A stretch of 64,000 nt of DNA, taken from Dermatophilaceae bacterium Sec6.4. Lineage in GTDB: Bacteria > Actinomycetota > Actinomycetes > Actinomycetales > Dermatophilaceae. Positions 17,609-26,482 of this stretch are shown here, piece by piece; the first letter of the stretch is position 1, and each line of letters begins with the position of its first letter. The stretch is taken from the NCBI GenBank assembly GCA_039636865.1, contig CP144172.1:2542001-2606000 (forward strand), given 5' to 3'. The position numbers were made by a program, and so were the translations under genes. Below the pieces are notes generated by a model. The model had not been told where the DNA came from. It was given only the letters and a program-made list of their open reading frames with translations, and did not search any database.

Positions 17609-19591
17609 TCAGCCGGAGGCGCCGAACCACCCGCCACGCGACGTGCGACCGGACAGGTAACTGTCGACCACGGCCGCGCCCAGCCCGTCCAACTCGGGCG
17701 CCTGCACACGGCCCCCCGACCGCCCCGCGAGCTGATCGAGGAACCGCGCCAGTCCCGGATCCTCACCGAGCCGGAAGATGGTGGTCTGAGCACCCAGCCG
17801 GACCGATGTATCCAGCTCCCGCACCGCGTACGCGACGGTCAACGGGTGCGGCGGATAGTCGAAGAAGACCTCGCCGTCGGCCTCGAGGTGGGAGGTCGGC
17901 TCCCCGTCGGTCACAATCAACAACACCGGTTGAGCATTCGGGAACCGCCGGAAATGACCGTTGGCCAGCATCAATGCGTGGTGCAGGTTGGTGCCTTTCT
18001 CCCACTCCGGGGCCAGTCCGGTCAGCTCGGCGATGTCCATCGTGCGAGCGTGCCGTCCGAAGGCGACCAGCTCCAGGTGATCGCCCCGGAAGCGGGTGGA
18101 GATCAGCTGATGCAGCGCCAGTGCAGTCCGCTTCATCGGCAGCCAGCGACCGTCCATCGCCATCGAGAACGACGTGTCGACGAGCAGCGCAACCGCTGCC
18201 TGCGTGCGCGCCTCGGTCTCCTGCACCTCCACGTCCTCGAAGGAGATCAACGGCCCGCCCGGCTCGCCGGCCCGCCGCACCGTCGCGTTGGTCAGCGTGC
18301 GGGTCACGTCCCACGATTCGGTGTCGCCGAACTCCCATGGCCGCGAAGCCCCGGTCGGCTCCCCCGCCGTGCCTGCCTTGCGTGCATCCCGCTGTCCCTG
18401 CCGACCCGACAGCGCCTGGCTGACGTCCCGCAGCAGCGACCGTCCCAATTCGCGCATTGCACGGGGTGAGAGCCGCAGGTCACCCTGGGGGTCGGACTGC
18501 AGGTAGTCGCGGCTACGCAGCTGTTTGTCCAACTCGGCGAGGCGTTGCGCGTCGATGGCGGCTTCGTCACCGAGCTGACGGCGTAGTGCGTCCAGGTCCA
18601 GGTCGTCCATCTGTGCTCCGGCGTACTGCTGGGACAACTGCTCTCCCAGAGCGTCCAGGTCGGCGAGGTCCTGCAGCATTCCCGTGCCGTCACCCAGCCC
18701 CATCCCCTGCTCGCCCTCGAACTGCTCGCCACCGCTCCAGTCCTCGCCTGGGCGCAGCGCACGCAGGTTGTCGTCCAGCGCCCCGAGCTGATCCATCAAC
18801 TCCGGCGACCCGAACGCCTGCGCGGCCAGCGCATCCAATTCGTCGCGCTGCTCCTGGGTCATCGAGTTACGCATCCGCTGGGCAGCGGCCGCCCGCTGCG
18901 CCAGCGCATCCAGCAACTCGTCCATCGTCTCGGGGCGTTCGGGAAAGAAATCCCCGTGCTTGTCCATGAACTGCTCGAACGCGGAGTCGGTGTTCTGCCC
19001 CGCCCGGTGCTGTGCCAACAGCGAATTGAGATCCTTCAGCATCTCGGCGACCCCGGCGCGGTCCTCCTCAGTGGCGCCTTCAAGAGCCTTCTTCATCCCC
19101 GCGAACCGCTGGTCGAGCATCTCGCGCCCGAGCAGGTCCTTGATCCGTTCGTAGTCTTCGCGGGCTTCGACATCGCGCCATGGATAGTCGCCGAGCTCGT
19201 TGACCGCAGCGGCGGTCGATGGTGACAGGTTCTCGATCCGCATCTCGGCGAATCTCGCGTCGTCGTCCAGGTCGCGCGCGAGCCGCTTGCGCTCGCTGAG
19301 CACGGCTTTTTCCAATAGTTGCTTGATCTCGGCAAAAGTGCCGTCCAAATTGTGTTTGGCCAACATCTCGCGACGCTTCTGCGCAACCTGCCGGGCCAAC
19401 TCGTCCAGACCTTGCTGATCGCGACCCCCGCGACGTAGGAATTCACGCATGGCGTGCTCGGGAGAATACCCGGACATCACATCTTCCCCGATGGCATCCA
19501 GCGCCTCGGACAGGTCCACCGGCGGCGCGAGTGGGTCCGGCCCACCGACGTATCGGCCGTAGCGAGACCGATGCGTTCGCTTACTGACCAT
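17609..19591 (-). CDS. VWA-domain protein paired with an AAA+ ATPase
   Basis: Cytoplasmic protein of 660 residues. The N-terminal two thirds are helical and charged, with many Leu-Asp-Ala-Leu stretches suggesting coiled coils. The C-terminal third is a von Willebrand A domain with the metal-ion site VDTSFSMAMDG (near residue 470) and IVTDGEPTSHL. It follows the AAA+ gene by 32 nt. The pair resembles the chelatase-like ATPase/VWA pair of mycobacteria (Rv0958-Rv0959), whose substrate is not known. By analogy to MoxR-VWA or BchI-BchD systems it may act as a chaperone or metal-insertion complex. Confidence 0.85.
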   Translation of the reverse strand: MVSKRTHRSRYGRYVGGPDPLAPPVDLSEALDAIGEDVMSGYSPEHAMREFLRRGGRDQQGLDELARQVAQKRREMLAKHNLDGTFAEIKQLLEKAVLSERKRLARDLDDDARFAEMRIENLSPSTAAAVNELGDYPWRDVEAREDYERIKDLLGREMLDQRFAGMKKALEGATEEDRAGVAEMLKDLNSLLAQHRAGQNTDSAFEQFMDKHGDFFPERPETMDELLDALAQRAAAAQRMRNSMTQEQRDELDALAAQAFGSPELMDQLGALDDNLRALRPGEDWSGGEQFEGEQGMGLGDGTGMLQDLADLDALGEQLSQQYAGAQMDDLDLDALRRQLGDEAAIDAQRLAELDKQLRSRDYLQSDPQGDLRLSPRAMRELGRSLLRDVSQALSGRQGQRDARKAGTAGEPTGASRPWEFGDTESWDVTRTLTNATVRRAGEPGGPLISFEDVEVQETEARTQAAVALLVDTSFSMAMDGRWLPMKRTALALHQLISTRFRGDHLELVAFGRHARTMDIAELTGLAPEWEKGTNLHHALMLANGHFRRFPNAQPVLLIVTDGEPTSHLEADGEVFFDYPPHPLTVAYAVRELDTSVRLGAQTTIFRLGEDPGLARFLDQLAGRSGGRVQAPELDGLGAAVVDSYLSGRTSRGGWFGASG

Positions 19592-19623
19592 CGCGCAAAC
19601 CTCCGGGTAACGAGTAGATGGAT

Positions 19624-21024
19624 CTAGCGGTAGGTCGCTCGGCCTTCTTCGTCGACGTCCTTGCTGACCTTGCGTGCGAGATACAGGCCCTCAAGCGCCA
19701 ACTCGACGGCACTGGCCCGTGCGCCGGCAGTACCCGCCCCGAGCCGATCGGCAACCTGGTCGTAAAGATCGGATCCGGCGATATCCGGCAGTGATGCGAG
19801 CAGGACCGCGGCGGTCACTTCGTCCCCGGTGCTCACCTCATGACCTGCCTCGATCGCAGCTACGAGCGGGCCCAGATCGATGCCGCGCAACCGAGCTCGG
19901 GCGGTGTCGGCGATCGCCATCCGCAACAGGTGTTCCAGAACTGCTTCTTCGCGGCCTTCGTGGCCACTTTCGAATTCGACCTTGCCCGTCAGCACGTCTG
20001 ACGCAGTGTCGAGGTCGATGATCCGCGCAACCGCTTCGTCCTCATGCTGCACCGTCGCCCGGCGCAGTGCTGCGGCAGCGACGGTTTCGGCTGCTGCAAT
20101 CGCGAATCGCGCAGACACTCCGGAGCGCTGATCAACGGCACTGGATTCGCGCAGGCCACGGGTGAAACGAGCCAGTATCTCGACGATGAAATCGGGCACC
20201 GCGCCAACGAGATGCGCCTCCTGGGAGATCACCGCGATCTCGCCCTCGACGGTCAGCGGGTAATGGGTACGCACCTGCGCACCGAAGCGGTCCTTCAGCG
20301 GGGTGATGATGCGGCCGCGGTTGGTGTAGTCCTCGGGATTGGCGCTGGCCACGACGAGCACGTCCAGCGGCAGCCGGAGCACGTATCCGCGTACCTGGAT
20401 GTCGCGTTCCTCCATCACGTTCAACATCGACACCTGAATGCGCTCCGCCAGGTCGGGCAGTTCGTTGATCGCGACAATGCCGCGGTGCGCGCGCGGGATC
20501 AGGCCGAAGTGAATGGTCTCCGGGTCGCCCAGACTGCGCCCTTCGGCGACCTTCATCGGGTCGATATCGCCGACCAGGTCGCCCACCGAGGTATCGGGTG
20601 TCGCGAGCTTCTCGGCATACCGTTCGTCCCGGTGCCGCCAGGCGACGGGCAACTGGTCGCCGAGCTCGCGCGCACGCCGGATCGATGCCGGGGTGATCGG
20701 GTCGTACGGGTGCTCGCCGAGTTCGGAACCCGCGATCACCGGCGTCCACTCGTCCAGCAGACCCGCAAGGGTGCGCAGTACGCGGGTCTTGCCCTGCCCG
20801 CGCTCACCGAGCAGCACGATGTCGTGCCCGGCCAGCAACGCCCGCTCAAGCTGCGGGATCACGGTGTCCTGAAAGCCTTGGATGCCCGGCCAGGCGTCAC
20901 GACCTTCCGCGAGAGCGGCCAGCAGGTTGCGGCGGATCTCCTGACGGACGCCGATCAGCTCGTGGCCGCTGGCGCGTAGTTCGGCGAGGGTGGAGATGAC
21001 GGGGGCTGTGGTGGATGCACTCAC
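19624..21024 (-). CDS. AAA+ ATPase of the magnesium-chelatase/MoxR type
   Basis: Protein of 466 residues. Walker A GERGQGKTR is near residues 73-81. The Walker B region reads GIVAINELPDL, with Asn in place of the usual Asp before the catalytic Glu. LNVMEERDIQVRGY and VVASANPEDYTNRGRIITPL match the chelatase/MoxR clade, including the sensor 1 Asn. No photosynthetic or cobalamin genes are nearby, so magnesium or cobalt chelation of a porphyrin is unlikely. It is transcribed with the VWA gene and is likely its motor partner. Confidence 0.87.
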   Translation of the reverse strand: MSASTTAPVISTLAELRASGHELIGVRQEIRRNLLAALAEGRDAWPGIQGFQDTVIPQLERALLAGHDIVLLGERGQGKTRVLRTLAGLLDEWTPVIAGSELGEHPYDPITPASIRRARELGDQLPVAWRHRDERYAEKLATPDTSVGDLVGDIDPMKVAEGRSLGDPETIHFGLIPRAHRGIVAINELPDLAERIQVSMLNVMEERDIQVRGYVLRLPLDVLVVASANPEDYTNRGRIITPLKDRFGAQVRTHYPLTVEGEIAVISQEAHLVGAVPDFIVEILARFTRGLRESSAVDQRSGVSARFAIAAAETVAAAALRRATVQHEDEAVARIIDLDTASDVLTGKVEFESGHEGREEAVLEHLLRMAIADTARARLRGIDLGPLVAAIEAGHEVSTGDEVTAAVLLASLPDIAGSDLYDQVADRLGAGTAGARASAVELALEGLYLARKVSKDVDEEGRATYR

Positions 21025-21081
21025 CCCTGCACGCTACGTCACGCCCCGGACCGACCGATCGACGCGGGTTGGTCGGTGCTG

Positions 21082-22245
21082 TCAGGCCGGGTCGGTGACA
21101 CGCGACTGCACCCAGTCGTGGAATGCCGCGATGTGATGCTCGCTGGGTACGAGAACGCCACCGTTCGCGTACATCCGCGAACTCATCGCCGGCTGGCACC
21201 GTTCGCAGGCGTCGAAGTCCTGCCTGTTGACGCGGTCGAACAACTCCACGGACGCGTCCAGGTCCTTTCCACTTTCGACGACGCCCGGCAGGTAGAGCCA
21301 GTCACACTCCACGATGGTGCGATCGGGCGCCATCGGGAACATCCGGTGCACGATCACGTGGTCGGGCACCAGGTTGATGAAGACCTGCGGACGCACCGTG
21401 ATGGCGTAGTAGCGCCGATCCTGCTCCTGACTCACCCCCGGTATCCGGTCCAGGCCCTGCGAACCGTCCACCGTGAATCCCTGGATCTGCTCGCCGAACT
21501 GCGCGCCGTGTCCGACGAAATACTGCGCGGCGTATCCGTCGGCGAACTCCGGCAGTACCTCGGTCAGCTCAGGGTGGATCGTCGCGCAGTGATAGCACTC
21601 CATGAAGTTCTCGATGATCAGTTTCCAGTTGGCCCGCACGTCGTAGACGATCCTGCGTCCCAGCGCGAGATTCTCGATGTCGTAGCGCTCGATCGACTCC
21701 AGGTCGCCCAGCCGGTCGACCACCTCCTGCTGCACCGAGGCGGTGAAGTCAGGCGCCTGGTCCGCCAGACACACCCACACGTACCCCAGCCACTCCCGGA
21801 CGTGAATAGCGCGCAACCCGTAGTCGACCCGGTCTATGTCGGGCATCTTGGTCAGGTTCGGCGCCGCGATCAGCTTGCCGTCCAGGTCATAGGTCCAGGC
21901 GTGGTACGGGCATTGGAACGCGCGTTGGACCTGTCCTGACTCGTGCACACACAACCGGGCGCCGCGGTGTCGGCAGATGTTGAAGTAGGCCCGCGCCTGC
22001 CCTGTGCGGTTACGGGTCAGCAGAATGCTCTCGCGACCGATCTGCACCGTCCGGAAAGAACCCGGTGCAGGCAGGTCTGCGCTGCTGACCGCGCAGCACC
22101 ACAGTTGCTCGAAAATGCGCTCCTGCTCGCGAGCGAAGTACGTGGGATCCACATAGGTATGACCGGGCAGCGTGGAGATCAGGCTGGCGCCGGCCCGGCT
22201 GCTGGGCTCGCTCGCTGACGGGGTGGACTGCACGGTGTCGGTCAC
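21082..22245 (-). CDS. gbcA: Rieske non-haem iron oxygenase, probable glycine betaine monooxygenase
   Basis: Oxygenase component of 387 residues. The Rieske [2Fe-2S] ligands are Cys91, His93, Cys112 and His115 (CRHRG, CPYHAW). The catalytic iron site includes Glu216, His219 and His224 in NFMECYHCATIH. This pattern fits betaine/carnitine monooxygenases. Neighbours for choline, betaine and dimethylglycine oxidation favour betaine demethylation to dimethylglycine plus formaldehyde. The GTG start at 22245 has AAGGAG 5 nt upstream; longer in-frame starts lack one. The classical partner GbcB is absent, and a separate ferredoxin and reductase lie upstream in the same direction. CntA-like carnitine activity is the main alternative. 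Confidence 0.82.
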   Translation of the reverse strand: MTDTVQSTPSASEPSSRAGASLISTLPGHTYVDPTYFAREQERIFEQLWCCAVSSADLPAPGSFRTVQIGRESILLTRNRTGQARAYFNICRHRGARLCVHESGQVQRAFQCPYHAWTYDLDGKLIAAPNLTKMPDIDRVDYGLRAIHVREWLGYVWVCLADQAPDFTASVQQEVVDRLGDLESIERYDIENLALGRRIVYDVRANWKLIIENFMECYHCATIHPELTEVLPEFADGYAAQYFVGHGAQFGEQIQGFTVDGSQGLDRIPGVSQEQDRRYYAITVRPQVFINLVPDHVIVHRMFPMAPDRTIVECDWLYLPGVVESGKDLDASVELFDRVNRQDFDACERCQPAMSSRMYANGGVLVPSEHHIAAFHDWVQSRVTDPA

Positions 22246-22266
22246 GTCACTCCTTCGATCAACAGT

Positions 22267-22280
22267 GTTTTCAACGGAAC
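22267..22280. promoter_or_regulatory. Motif shared with the iclR/betA intergenic region
   Basis: GTTTTCAACGGAAC at 22267-22280 contains TTTCAACGGA, which recurs at 25652-25661 in the divergent betA/iclR region. It lies 22-35 nt upstream of the oxygenase start. It may be an operator for the IclR regulator; two short copies are weak evidence. Confidence 0.35.
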
Positions 22281-22303
22281 TGAGCGGTAGTCGGGTAGGA
22301 GCG

Positions 22304-23479
22304 TCATCCGGCCGGCACCGCCGGCCGGTAACCCGACAGCGAACGCCGCCAACGCCCGAACAGCTGCACCTGATCGATCCCGACGACACCGATCGGCTCT
22401 CCCGCACGTCGGTAGACCGCCAGAAAGCTGCCCGAATCCAGGTCGCCGGCCTCGACACTCACCTCGTCGTGACCATCGATGGTGCCTGCGAACTGAATGC
22501 GCGACCCGTACTGGTCCGACCAGAAATACACGGGTTTCACCTTCCCGATGGCGCCGCCGTGCAGGAGCTGCTGACTGATCAACGCGGGGCGCTCGTGAGC
22601 TCCCGTCCAGTGTTCGACGCGTCGATGTCTGCCGACCTGCTCATCGAACCAGGTCGCGCAGTCACCGACGGCGTAGACGCCGTCGATGCCGGTGAAGCCC
22701 GCGGCGTCGCACCGCACGCCGCCCCGTAGATCCAGGCCCGTCGACCCGAGCCACTCGACGTTGGGTACGGCGCCCACCCCCACCACCACGACGTCAGCCG
22801 TCAGCACCTCACCGTCGGCCAGCTGCACCTGTCGCACCCGGGTCTCACCGGTCATCCCGACCGGCGCCGCACCGGTGAGAAGTCGGACGCCCGCGCGTTC
22901 ATGGACACGAGCGACCACGGCACCTAGAAATACGCCGAGCGGACCCGCCAAGGGCGTGGGCGCAGCCTCCACCACCGTCACCTGCAGTCCGAGTTCGTGC
23001 GCAGACGACGCGATTTCCGAACCGATGAAACCGGCTCCGATGACCACGAGGCGACGGCTGATCTGCAGGTCGGCCGACAGTGCAAAGGCGTCATCGAGAG
23101 TGCGCAGGGTGTGAATGCCCGCCAGCCCCGGACCACATGGCAGGGTGCGGGCCCGGGCACCCGTCGCGAGCACCACGGCGTCGCCGAACACCTGCCGACC
23201 GTCGGCGAGCGTGACGGTGCGGTCAGCAGCGAGATCGACGGCGGCATCGCCCAGCAGGTACTGCAAACCGAGCGACTCGGTTTCATCCTCCAGGGCGAGA
23301 TCAGCCACGCCCATCGTCCCGGCCAGAAATTGCTTCGACAGCGGTGGCCGGTCGTAGGGCGCGTGCCGTTCGTCTCCGATCAGCGTGATGTCCCCGTCGA
23401 AGCCCTCCGCCCGCAAGGCGCGGGCGGTGCTCAGACCGGCCAGGGAGGCACCGACGATCGTCACTCGATGCGGTGTCAT
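22304..23479 (-). CDS. FAD-dependent ferredoxin reductase
   Basis: Flavoprotein of 391 residues of the Rieske-oxygenase ferredoxin reductase family. The FAD-binding VGASLAGLSTARALR is at the N-terminus, YDRPPLSKQFLAG is family-typical, the NAD(P)-binding VIGAGFIGSEIASSA lies mid-protein, and GVYAVGDCATW is the second FAD motif. It should pass electrons from NAD(P)H to the ferredoxin encoded immediately upstream; their ends overlap by 4 nt. It replaces the fused GbcB-type reductase expected in a betaine monooxygenase system. Confidence 0.88.
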   Translation of the reverse strand: MTPHRVTIVGASLAGLSTARALRAEGFDGDITLIGDERHAPYDRPPLSKQFLAGTMGVADLALEDETESLGLQYLLGDAAVDLAADRTVTLADGRQVFGDAVVLATGARARTLPCGPGLAGIHTLRTLDDAFALSADLQISRRLVVIGAGFIGSEIASSAHELGLQVTVVEAAPTPLAGPLGVFLGAVVARVHERAGVRLLTGAAPVGMTGETRVRQVQLADGEVLTADVVVVGVGAVPNVEWLGSTGLDLRGGVRCDAAGFTGIDGVYAVGDCATWFDEQVGRHRRVEHWTGAHERPALISQQLLHGGAIGKVKPVYFWSDQYGSRIQFAGTIDGHDEVSVEAGDLDSGSFLAVYRRAGEPIGVVGIDQVQLFGRWRRSLSGYRPAVPAG

Positions 23480-23832
23480 ACCGATCCGAGGCTCAATCCG
23501 GGTGGCAGGTTCGGCTGCTGGGTGGATAGTTCGACCTGAATCTCACCATCGACGACGACAACCCGATGCGCCCGTACCGGGCGCTTGGCCGGCGGCGCAT
23601 CGACGGCGCCGGTGCGCAGGTCGAAGCGCGATGCATGCAGCGGGCATTCCACCTCGCAGCCCTCTACCCACCCGTCGGCCAATGACGCGTCCTGGTGGGT
23701 GCACGTGTCGTCGATTGCAAACAAGTCGCCGTCTTCGGTGTGAAAGACAGCTATCGGCGGATCTGCCGCCACCCGCAGCGCATCGCCGGGCGCCAGCGCA
23801 GCCAATGGGCACACTCTCAGCATGGGGTTCAC
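23476..23832 (-). CDS. Rieske [2Fe-2S] ferredoxin
   Basis: Electron carrier of 118 residues. The ligand pairs CTHQ and CPLH are spaced as in biphenyl-dioxygenase-type Rieske ferredoxins. The GTG at 23832 overlaps the betA stop in GTGA. An ATG three codons later has GAGGTG about 7 nt upstream and is an equally good start. It probably carries electrons from the adjacent reductase to the oxygenase at 21082-22245. Confidence 0.88.
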   Translation of the reverse strand: MNPMLRVCPLAALAPGDALRVAADPPIAVFHTEDGDLFAIDDTCTHQDASLADGWVEGCEVECPLHASRFDLRTGAVDAPPAKRPVRAHRVVVVDGEIQVELSTQQPNLPPGLSLGSV

Positions 23833-25532
23833 CTCGGGACGGATTGCAGGGACGGCGGTTCCAGCGGCATGCCGGTTCCAGCGCGGTAGAACGTCGTGTC
23901 CTGCGCCGCCAGGGGCGTCCGTCCGCGCAACAGGTCGGCGGCCTTCTCGGCGAGCATCACCACGGGTGCGTAGATGTTGCCGTTCGTCACGAAGGGCATG
24001 ACCGAGGCATCGGCGACGTAGAGGCCCTGCAGCCCGTGCACCGCCATGGTGGCCGGATCGACCACGGCCATGTCGTCGGTACCCATTCGCAGCGAGCAGG
24101 AGGGGTGCAGCGCGGTCTCGGCATCCTTGGCCACCCAGTCCAGGATCTGCTCATCGGAAGTGACCTGCGGTCCGGGCGAGATCTCCCCGGCGCTGAACGG
24201 CGCGAGCGCCGGCTGGGCCAGGATCCGGCGAGCTGTCCGGACGGCCTCCAGCCATTCGCGGCGGTCGTTCTCGGTGGACAGGTAGTTGAAGCGCAACGCC
24301 GGTTTCACCCGCGGATCACGACTGGTGATCTTCACCGAACCGATGGTGTCGGCGTACATCGGACCGACATGCACCTGGTAGCCCTCGCCGCCTTCAGGAG
24401 CCGACCCGTCGTAACGCACTGCGATCGGCAGGAAGTGGAACATCAGGTTGGGGTAGGCGACCTGGTCGTTGCTGCGCACGAAACCACCACCCTCGAAGTG
24501 GTTCGTAGCGCCTGGGCCCTTACGCGCGAACAGCCACTGCGCACCGATCCATGGCTTGTAGCGGTGTTTGAGGTAACGCTGCATCGTGACGGGCTGTTTG
24601 GCTGCATGCTGGATATAGACCTCCAGGTGGTCCTGCAGGTTCTCTCCCACACCGGGCAGGTGGTGCACTACCGGTATCCCGAGCGCGGCCAGCTCTGCGG
24701 AGTTACCGACCCCGGACAACTGCAGCAGCTGCGGGGAATTGATGGCACCGCCACACAGGATGACCCGCTGCGCGCGGGCCTGGATGCCCCGGTGCCGCCC
24801 CCGGTCGTAGGTCACCCCGACCGCGCGGGTGCCATCGAAGACGATCGCGGTGGCCAGGGCGCGGGTGCGCACCGTGAGGTTGGGTGCTCCCATCACCGGG
24901 TGCAGGTAGGCCCGAGCAGCCGACAGTCGGCGGCCACGGTGGATATTGCGATCGAACGGCGCGAAACCGTCCTGGCGATAGCCGTTGACGTCACCGGTCC
25001 TGGGGTAACCCGCCTGCTCGGCCGCCGCGAAGAAGGCCTCGAACAACGGATTCGTCGCCGGGCCACGCTCCAGAATCAGTGGACCGTCGTGCCCGTGGAA
25101 AGGGTCGTCAGGGGCCGCCGCGAGGCAATTTTCCATCTTGCGGAAGTAAGGCAGACAGTGCGCGTAGTCCCAATCCTGCATGCCCGGCACGGTCGCCCAA
25201 CGCTCGTAGTCCATCGGATTTCCGCGCTGGAAGATCATGCCGTTGATGCTGCTGCTGCCGCCGAGTACTTTGCCGCGCGCGTGATAGATCCGCCGCCCAC
25301 CCATCTTCGGCTCGGGTTCGGACTCGTATCGCCAGTCGTAGAACCTGCTGCCGATCGGGAACGGGAGGGCGGCCGGCATATGGATGAAGACATCCCACAG
25401 CGAATCCATCCGTCCCGCCTCGAGTACGAGGACCCGCCTGGAAGGGTCCTCACTCAGTCGCCGGGCCAGCACGCTACCGGCGGATCCACCACCCACGACG
25501 ATGTCGTCGTACTGCTGTGTCCCGTTGTCCAT
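23829..25532 (-). CDS. betA: Choline dehydrogenase-like GMC oxidoreductase
   Basis: FAD enzyme of 567 residues that should oxidise choline to betaine aldehyde. The FAD motif [15 protein letters not shown] is near the N-terminus. [20 protein letters not shown] and [15 protein letters not shown] are the two GMC signatures. The C-terminal HPSCSLRMG and [15 protein letters not shown] hold the catalytic His and Asn. The ATG at 25532 has GGAGA 6 nt upstream. The substrate is inferred from the adjacent aldehyde dehydrogenase and betaine genes; other GMC alcohol oxidases share these motifs. Confidence 0.88.
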   Translation of the reverse strand: MDNGTQQYDDIVVGGGSAGSVLARRLSEDPSRRVLVLEAGRMDSLWDVFIHMPAALPFPIGSRFYDWRYESEPEPKMGGRRIYHARGKVLGGSSSINGMIFQRGNPMDYERWATVPGMQDWDYAHCLPYFRKMENCLAAAPDDPFHGHDGPLILERGPATNPLFEAFFAAAEQAGYPRTGDVNGYRQDGFAPFDRNIHRGRRLSAARAYLHPVMGAPNLTVRTRALATAIVFDGTRAVGVTYDRGRHRGIQARAQRVILCGGAINSPQLLQLSGVGNSAELAALGIPVVHHLPGVGENLQDHLEVYIQHAAKQPVTMQRYLKHRYKPWIGAQWLFARKGPGATNHFEGGGFVRSNDQVAYPNLMFHFLPIAVRYDGSAPEGGEGYQVHVGPMYADTIGSVKITSRDPRVKPALRFNYLSTENDRREWLEAVRTARRILAQPALAPFSAGEISPGPQVTSDEQILDWVAKDAETALHPSCSLRMGTDDMAVVDPATMAVHGLQGLYVADASVMPFVTNGNIYAPVVMLAEKAADLLRGRTPLAAQDTTFYRAGTGMPLEPPSLQSVPR

Positions 25533-25597
25533 CGATTCTCCACACATCACGAGGTCGAACCCGCCGTCACCGCCGTATCGAGAGTAGCAATGTAAGC

Positions 25598-25627
25598 GTC
25601 ATATGCACCAGCTCTCACATAGTGCAA
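25598..25627 (-). promoter_or_regulatory. Candidate betA promoter
   Basis: On the minus strand TTGCAC (25622-25627) and TATGAC (25598-25603) are 18 nt apart, giving a leader of about 60 nt before the betA ATG. GCAACT within the -35 region recurs inverted at 25667-25672 beside the iclR start. These are candidate half-sites for a shared regulator. Confidence 0.4.
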
Positions 25628-25651
25628 CTTCGATCGCTTCATTCCTGCTGG

Positions 25652-25675
25652 TTTCAACGGATCTATAGTTGCGCC
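25652..25675 (+). promoter_or_regulatory. Leaderless iclR promoter with overlapping candidate operator
   Basis: TATAGT at 25664-25669 is a near-consensus -10 followed by 6 nt and the iclR ATG, with no Shine-Dalgarno sequence. TTTCAACGGA at 25652-25661 lies just upstream, between the expected -35 and -10, and matches a copy upstream of the oxygenase gene. Autoregulation by IclR is a reasonable inference. Confidence 0.5.
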
Positions 25676-26482
25676 ATGAGCGTCGAGGGGGCAGATCAGG
25701 GCGGTAAGGAGAGCCGCGGACTGGGCGGTGTGCAGTCGGTGGACCGGGCGATCACAGTGCTGGAGATCCTCGCTGCCCGCGGCAGTGCCGGAGTCAGCGA
25801 GGTAGCCGACGAGATCGGGGTGCACAAGTCGACGGCCTTCCGGCTGCTGGCCGCCCTGGAAGAGCACGATCTGGTCCGCCAGGGCGAAGACCGCGGTCAC
25901 TACGAGCTGGGTTTCGGAATGCTGCGCCTGTCCAATTCCATCCCCGGCCGCCTGGATCTGGTCCGCCAGGCACGACCGGTCATGGACGCTCTGGCGCTCG
26001 AGCTGGACGAGACCATCAACGTTGCCGTGTTGCGTCAGGGGTACGTCGTCAATGTCGGGCAGTCGATCGGCCGGTCGGCGGTTGCTGCGCACAACTGGAT
26101 CGGCGAACTCACGCCACCGCATGCCACCTCCAGCGGGAAGATCCTGCTCGCAAATCTGGACGCAGAACAACGTCGCATGATGACCCTGCAACTGGTCCGG
26201 TTCACCGACCGCACCATCACCACCCGCTCGGCGCTGGACAAGGAGCTGCTGACGGTCACCCAGTCGGGGTACGCCAGCACCGATGAGGAGCTGGAGGTCG
26301 GATTGAGGGCGATTGCGGCGCCGCTGCGCGACCACACCGGCGCGATCGTCGCGGCGCTGTCGGTGTCCGGGCCCGCATACCGCTTCGACGTCGACCGCAC
26401 CACGCAGCTGGTGGCTGCGGTCTGCCGGGCGGCCGACCAGATCAGCAGCCGCCTGGGCTATTTCCCACCCGTGCCGCACTAG
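25676..26482 (+). CDS. IclR family transcriptional regulator
   Basis: DNA-binding protein of 268 residues. The winged helix-turn-helix (about residues 20-80: SVDRAITVLEILA, GVHKSTAFRLLAALEEHDLV) is followed by the IclR effector domain (HATSSGKILLANL, GYASTDEELEVGLRAIAAPL). It is divergent from betA and lies between the two halves of the choline/betaine locus, so it is the probable local regulator. The effector may be choline, betaine or dimethylglycine. Its stop codon shares CTAG with the stop of the convergent dimethylglycine oxidase gene. Confidence 0.92.
   Translation: MSVEGADQGGKESRGLGGVQSVDRAITVLEILAARGSAGVSEVADEIGVHKSTAFRLLAALEEHDLVRQGEDRGHYELGFGMLRLSNSIPGRLDLVRQARPVMDALALELDETINVAVLRQGYVVNVGQSIGRSAVAAHNWIGELTPPHATSSGKILLANLDAEQRRMMTLQLVRFTDRTITTRSALDKELLTVTQSGYASTDEELEVGLRAIAAPLRDHTGAIVAALSVSGPAYRFDVDRTTQLVAAVCRAADQISSRLGYFPPVPH

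Noticed and set aside
19624..21024. AAA+ ATPase called as a true magnesium chelatase of chlorophyll synthesis
   Set aside because: No bchH/chlH-like subunit or tetrapyrrole genes in the window; the VWA partner and sequence fit the uncharacterised actinobacterial pair better.
21082..22245. Oxygenase called as carnitine monooxygenase CntA
   Set aside because: The active-site motif allows it, but no carnitine genes are nearby and choline/betaine/dimethylglycine genes are. It is kept as an alternative only.
23385..25595. Long plus-strand open frame of 736 codons opposite betA
   Set aside because: It is the high-GC shadow of betA and the ferredoxin. Its translation is rich in Arg, His and Gln with no domain, while the opposite strand encodes a clear GMC oxidoreductase.
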